A stretch of DNA of 64,000 nt from Paraspadella gotoi (lineage: Eukaryota > Chaetognatha): assembly GCA_051294375.1 (NCBI GenBank), contig CM119267.1, positions 20,523,476 to 20,587,475 on the forward strand. Reading direction: 5' to 3'. The notes under the pieces are model-generated. The model was not told where the DNA came from. It worked only from the letters and a program-made list of their open reading frames with translations, and did not search any database. A program made the position numbers and the translations under genes. Of this stretch, positions 58,585 to 64,000 are shown piece after piece. How positions within the stretch are numbered: the first letter of the stretch is position 1; every line of letters starts with the position of its first letter.

Positions 58585-61500
58585 TCATCCAGCTCCCGCT
58601 TCGGACTGTGCCCCACCGGCATCGACCGGGAGCCCAGCGGCAACTGCCGTCCTCACAGTGGCGTCCCCCGGCGCCCCAGAGGCGTCGGCCACCATGTAGA
58701 CGTAAATGTATCTGGGACTGGGATCTCCCTCGCTCGTTGAGTGAAAAACCAACTGGCCGAGGGTAAGCTTGCGACTCTCTTCGACCGAGAGAGGGATGAG
58801 TTGTCGCGAAGGCGGCGGTGGGGTCTCCACGTTACCCTCCTCGCCGACGAGCGTGCCCACGAACTGCAGACAGTAAATGGGCGAGATCGCGTCGCCAGAG
58901 TCGGCCGTCGCGGCGCTGCCGGGGACGACGGTGAACGATGTAGTCTCGGCGACATTCGGAATATTGGAAGAGCTCGATCGGTCGCTGGGGCCGGGATTGC
59001 CGGCGTCGAAGGCGACGGCGCCGGAAAGGAGGCCGGAGGAGTGAGAAACTGGCGAATGGTCGCTCACGACGTCGTCATCGACGACCACGACGTCGTCTGT
59101 GCAATCGTCTTCCTCATCGTCGTCGTCGTCCTCTTCCTCAGATTCATCGTCTTCGGAATTGTCATCTAACAAATTGTAAAAAAATTGTTAATTATGAGGG
59201 TAGGGTGAGAAACGTTGAGCAATAAGAGGGGCTTAGAGGTCAGGTAGTGAGTTTGGGCTTGGCGGGATTAATCAAAGGAGGAATAAAAGATTTCACCATG
59301 GACCAACCTGGCATCTCATCAGACTCGTCCTCACGAGCCGCCGCCACCGAATCTTGGTCGTCGTCGTCATCCTCGAATTTGAAAACTTCCTCCTCGTCAA
59401 TTTCCTCGTCCTCGCTAGTCGACGACTTCCTCCTACGTCTCTTCCTCTTCTCCCTCCGATCCGGAGACCATGAATTCTTCCTCTCCCTCGACCGCGGGAT
59501 GCGCTGAGAATCGGAGGGGCGCGCTCGTCCCTTGACTGGCCTTTGCTTTTCCGAGGCGGATAGAGCAGAGGGCTTTCGATGGCGCGGGGGCATTGGCGAA
59601 GATATGAGGGGCTTGGTCGGTACCTGCGATAAGGGTCGAAGAGCAAGGTGGTCGACGTTAGCGCTCAGGGCAATTATGTAAAATTTAATTATAAGATATT
59701 ATATATTAGAATTATGATCTTGTGGCGGTATATTCACACCGCCTCACGTCCACCATTGTTCAGCCAAATCCATTGGCTTGGAGGGGGAACACACCATCCC
59801 AAGTGTAGTGTTCCATCCACAGTCCTAACGACTTCCCTCTGTGTTGGCAAAGCTAGACCGTCCTCGGGTAACCGCGCCAGTGACAGGAGGCGTCACTGAG
59901 GGTCGGAAGCCCCCAAAGCCAACAGTGAGATGCCCCATCCCAATGAGCATCACAGGCAACCCGGCTGTTGCCATAATCTCTTACTTTGGCGCTGAGATTC
60001 TCGATAAAATTGTTGAAATTTTGAGAGGCATAAGCTCCGACCCCGCCTCCCGAAGAAACGAGCGAACGATGCTGCAGCAATCTTTGCGGCCGTATCTGTT
60101 GCAACTGCGATAAGCTTTTTAGCTGCCACAGCGGCGATTCGGAAGTTGGGACGGCTTTTTGGACGGGAGCGACTAATGGGGTTGCAGATAACTTGGAGGC
60201 GGAATCGATTTGACTGAAAGAAAAATGAGAAAAATAGTGAATAAAATATTTAATCATTTCAAAAAAATCGTTTCAAAAAACCTCTCCTAGTAAGAGTTAC
60301 TTTTGCTTAATTTCAAGCGAGATTGAATACCTCATTCTCATTTCAATATTGTAGCATTTGAGATTATATCTTATCTTGTGATTCGGTTTTTTTTCAGATC
60401 TTTATTTTATTATTTCAATCATAGTCTTAACAAGGTTTAGAGTTTAATAAATATTTCAGGTTTACAATGTATTTTTGTTATTATGAAAAAAAGTTTGATC
60501 ATCCTCCAACCCCATAAAAAATTTTGTAAAACATCCACCTGAAACTCCAGGTTCTGCCAATAGTAGCGGAAAGGTCGACCATCTCCTTCGAAACCTCGAT
60601 CGCTTTCGAGGCGGAGGACAGGCGCGCTCCGTCTATCTCCACAGAATCGTCGCGCTCAGATTCGACCGTAGACGATTCTCGAGAACCTTGCAGGGCGAGT
60701 AGAAATGAGAATTTTCATTCATCCAAGAGTTGTTATAACTCTTAACTGACTGAATAGGATTAGTTAGAAAATTCCCTGACGTTTATGTTCCTATATAGCA
60801 AATTGATAATACTTTTCATCATAGCAACTAGTGCGCTTGCCTTCTTTGATATGGACTAGTTATTAGAATAATTTCTTGGGAGCATGTAAAAATGTTTTCA
60901 TTAATATATTTGATGGTTTAGTGTTGTCAGATCCTTGTTCTTTTCTATTTTTTTATAATAAAATTTTTATTTTCTGTAAGTTTATCTAGAAAAAATATAA
61001 AATGAAAAAGGGCTGTCATTGTGGTTGTGAAAAAGCTTTTGAAATTCTGATTGCTCAGGCTCATACTTTAATGTAAGATGAACCAAAATTTTTCAACATT
61101 TAATTTTTTAATAAAAATATATCTTATAACAAAAGGACATTTTCAAATGCAAAAAAAAAAATTCTTTTTTGAAATTCGATGATGCCATTGCTGAGCACAT
61201 AACTAAGAAAGTAAGAAAGCTGGACGAATGTGAGTTGAAAAATATAAAACGTCAGCGATTTTTCTACCAGAGTGCAAAATCTGAAAATCTTCATTTTACT
61301 CCCATTTGAAATCCGTGTATATAAATGACATTATTTCGAGCCACCTGCTTCCGAGCTTCTGTTCCGCAAACGGCTGGCAAGGTTAACGAGCAACGCTTTG
61401 CTCGGCGCAGGCGGTGCTGAAACTTTTTGCGCTTCTGGCGGCCTCGGGGGTTGACGAGGCGTTCCAACCACGACGGCCGTGGCGACGCCCGACTTGCGCC

Positions 61501-64000
61501 ATTCGAGGACGTTCTGTTGGGGCGACCGAAACGCTTCCGTCGAGACGTCGAATCGTGATCGACGCGGTTTTTTGGTTGGGGACCCGATTCGCGAGAATTT
61601 GAATACTTTGCCAGGCCCTCCATCTTCCGACGAAGCTTCAGCGTCGGATGAGGATCGAAGACGTCGTAATCGGTGCGTCGGTCCAGGTGTTCGTGTTCGC
61701 ATTCGACCGCGAGAACGGCCTCGCGGCCGACCACGAGGTAAAGAGACCGACGGCGGATCGGGCGATCCTTTTGGGGGAGAACCGGTTAAGCTGCAGGCCA
61801 AACTTCCGGAAAGGCTATCGGGAGATTGAAACGCCAACTTGAAGCCGGAACGTGAGCCTCGAGAGCCTCGAGAGCCTCGAGAGCCTCGAGAGCCACGCGA
61901 GCGACCTCGAGGCCGTCCGTGAGAGTCACCGCGAGGGCGTCCCCGAGGACGTCCTCGAGGGCGGCCGCGGGGACGTTCGTAAGCTCCGGGCGTCGTTTTC
62001 AGTTGAGTCAAGGTCGAGGTTGGCGACTTTGTTGGTGACTCGTTGGTGCCGAATCGATGCGGAGATGGGGATTTATTCACTGAAATTAAATTTTCTCGAT
62101 TCGGGGACGGAGTACAATCTCTCGGGGTTTTAGAACTAGTTTTATTTTTAAAAGACTTCGTCGGAGAAGGCTCGATCATTTCAATGTGTTCATTATTCGT
62201 CGTAGATTCATTCGACGACATAATTTCTTCCGATGTCGACGTTCGCGGTGTAGCACCACCAAGCGTGGTCCAAGAAGTCTGAAGCCGACAGAGGCCCACG
62301 TCGGTGTCGTCGACGAAAAGTAGAATAATGCGTCTTTTGTGGGAGACGACGGTGGAAGGGTCCAATGTCGAACGCATCGACGGACGGTTTTCCAGAGATG
62401 GAGGAAGCGGAGAGGATGAGATCGTATTCGAGGTCGACTTTGTAGACGGTAAAACTGGAAACGTAGTAGTTGCTAATAGGGGTCGTTTAGCGGGGAGTCC
62501 GCCGAGCGCTTTTGCTCCAATTAGTCTCGTAGTCCCTTTTCCAGCCCAGGAAACCCGGCGACGAGGCGTCTTTTCTCTTCTCTTCGGAGTGGATGAGATG
62601 CTAGATCGAGATGTGAACGATTCTTCCGACGATGCTTTTTCGAAGCCGCTGGTTTTATTTTCGTTGGCCTCTTCTTCGCCGTGAGCAGGAGCAACTTCCG
62701 AAGAACTCGAAACCAAAAACGGCTTCTTTCGTTTCGCCGTTTCAACCCCGTTGTTAATATTGAGAGAATATTTTCGTTTTTTCCTAGAATTCTCTGAAAG
62801 GAGGGAGGAGTCATTTGGTCGAATTTCTCCCGTCGCGGTTCCCGGGTTCTCGATGATGGCAACGTCGTCGTTGGACGCCATAACTGTCGCCGCTTCGATG
62901 TTTTCCTGTTCGTCTTTCTTAGAAGTCAATTTCTCCGCGCTTCGACCAACATCTTTCTCGACTACACTGGATTCGCTCATGTCAAACGCCTCGTCCACCA
63001 ACTCTTCGTCGTCCTCCGAAATTGAACTCGTGTCGGAGACCTCTAGATCATCATTGGCGTCGCTGATCGAACGTCCTCGTCGCCGCACCGAGATGATTTG
63101 CACGTCGTCATCCGCGTCGATGACGATGACGGGCTGTTCGACAGTAGTTGCACACAATTCCTCGGTTTGTAGACACGGATCGGGATTCTCGATTGTTTTT
63201 GGAAAAACGCCGGACGATCCTTCGACGTCCACGCTATCGGCGCTGCGATTTAGCTCCTCGTTCTCATCCTCTTCTTCGCTTATTGTTCGACTCATCTCGT
63301 CCGTTTTTTTCCGTAAAAGCTCCAACTTTTGGCGTAGGATCGAAAGTTGATTTCCGGGAATTTCAGGACCAGCTTCCGTCGTTCGCTCTTCTTCTGTTGG
63401 CGAGGCATCGTCGTCTTGCACGAGAACAACGTCGCTATCGTCCAGGCAGACGTCCGGCGATCCTCCTAAAATAGGACCTGAAGGGCACCGCGACGAAGGT
63501 GACTCTGAGCCGCAGTCTCGATCGAGGGGGTCCGATCTTTCATCGTAAATACCTCCCAACGTTTCAAAGTCTTCCGTCTCCTTTCGCCGCCGCTTTCTCC
63601 GTGAGGGAGACTTGGAGCCCACCGAGTCATCGGAACAGCTAGAATGACTAATTTGAATCCCGCTGACGGAGGGAAAGTTTGACCAACGGTTTGTGACAAG
63701 CTTTACGGTCGGCAAGCAATTCCTCCCATGCTGCCCGGAGAACTGTCTTTTTGCTCGAGGTGATGCCATCGGAGATTTTGTCAATGAAGCCTTTGGAGAT
63801 TTTATTAATGATGACGTTGGTGATGAAGACAATGACTTTGGCAAAGATGCAGTTGGTGATTTTATCAAAGATACTGTTGGTAATTTTGTTAAAGATGGCG
63901 TCGGTGATTTTATCAGTGGTATCGATGAATTTCTTCGAGTTGTGTCGGGTGAAAAAGTTGTGTGCGATGACTTCGGAGATCTAGTCGACGATGAGGTCAG
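58585..64000 (-). CDS. Large nuclear protein with KSP repeats, AT-hooks and acidic tail (partial)
   Basis: The frame is open from the right edge. Exons 64000-61345, 60686-60539, 60213-59985, 59623-59308 and 59165-58585 join in phase for at least 1309 residues. Repeats of the type LIKSPTASLPKSL (63750-64000) come first. A basic RRKRRRK patch and a probable coiled coil (LSILRQKLELLRKK) follow. Acidic hydrophobic runs (VIVIDADDDVQIISV, VVLVQDD) resemble SUMO-interaction motifs, and RRVSW fits the PP1-docking pattern. Tandem RPRGRPRGRPRG is AT-hook-like (about 61950). The last exons encode KRKRRRRKSS and long Asp/Glu runs. I do not recognise the family. A chromatin or DNA-repair scaffold is a guess. 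The splice from 61345 to 60686 avoids a stop at 61331 and is inferred from phase. Confidence 0.65.
59725..59984. mobile_element. Possible retroelement or SINE-like block in intron
   Basis: A GC-rich stretch with GGCGGTATATTCACACCGCC (a hairpin), CCATTGGCTTGGAGGGGGAA and similar phrases sits inside the AT-rich intron 59624-59984 and ends at the exon boundary. The style is that of a transposon or SINE, but no diagnostic domain is visible. Confidence 0.35.

Noticed and set aside
1-64000. tRNA or rRNA genes
   Set aside because: No cloverleaf with a recognisable B box and no rRNA core sequence was seen on either strand by eye; a tRNAscan run would be decisive.

Overview
The window is animal nuclear DNA. 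It has spliced genes with GT-AG introns, many of them short (about 42 to 150 bases), AT-rich spacers, transposon debris and a full set of metazoan families: cystinosin, kainate-type glutamate receptor, KDM6 demethylase, SENP6/7 protease, SLC15A4, ataxin-10. A secreted protein with a hevein-like chitin-binding domain and Ly6/ET-like cysteine modules points to an invertebrate, perhaps an ecdysozoan, but the species cannot be fixed from sequence alone. Every recognisable gene lies on the minus strand, so genes read right to left.

Layout from left to right: the 5' end of an ataxin-10-like gene (52-487); a cystinosin paralogue (CTNS-1, 785 to about 2165); SDR39U1 (3052-4143, broken copy); a foldback MITE (4348-5069); and the last exon of a second cystinosin (5198-5343). 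After an N gap the same block is repeated (5369-9798) with other single-base indels and further gaps. This looks like redundant haplotype or error-rich contigs scaffolded in tandem. The intact readings are SDR39U1 at 7464-8562 and cystinosin CTNS-2 at 9622-16800. The last intron of CTNS-2 holds a complete same-strand mucin-like gene (10182-15026) with a 21-base coding minisatellite.

Next come an SLC15A4-type lysosomal peptide/histidine transporter (17297-20979), a kainate-type glutamate receptor (22437-27349) with a genome-encoded arginine at the Q/R site, and an unrecognised 1176-residue P-loop ATPase/helicase-like gene (28090-32673). One intron of that gene is an entire long-armed inverted-repeat element. 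Then follow a KDM6 (UTX/JMJD3-type) H3K27 demethylase without TPRs (34134-39182), a 16-kb SENP6/7-like SUMO protease with a Gln-rich N-terminal extension and a very large insert in its catalytic domain (40031-56465), a small NDUFA3-like gene (56823-57620), and the 3' part of a large nuclear protein with KSP repeats, AT-hooks and an acidic tail (58585 to the right edge).

Three products (CTNS-1, CTNS-2, SLC15A4) are lysosomal transporters that sit close together. KDM6, SENP6/7 and the last gene are nuclear. I see no shared pathway beyond that and no prokaryotic-style system. Splice models were built by hand and checked for reading phase across exons; boundaries given as approximate were not resolved.
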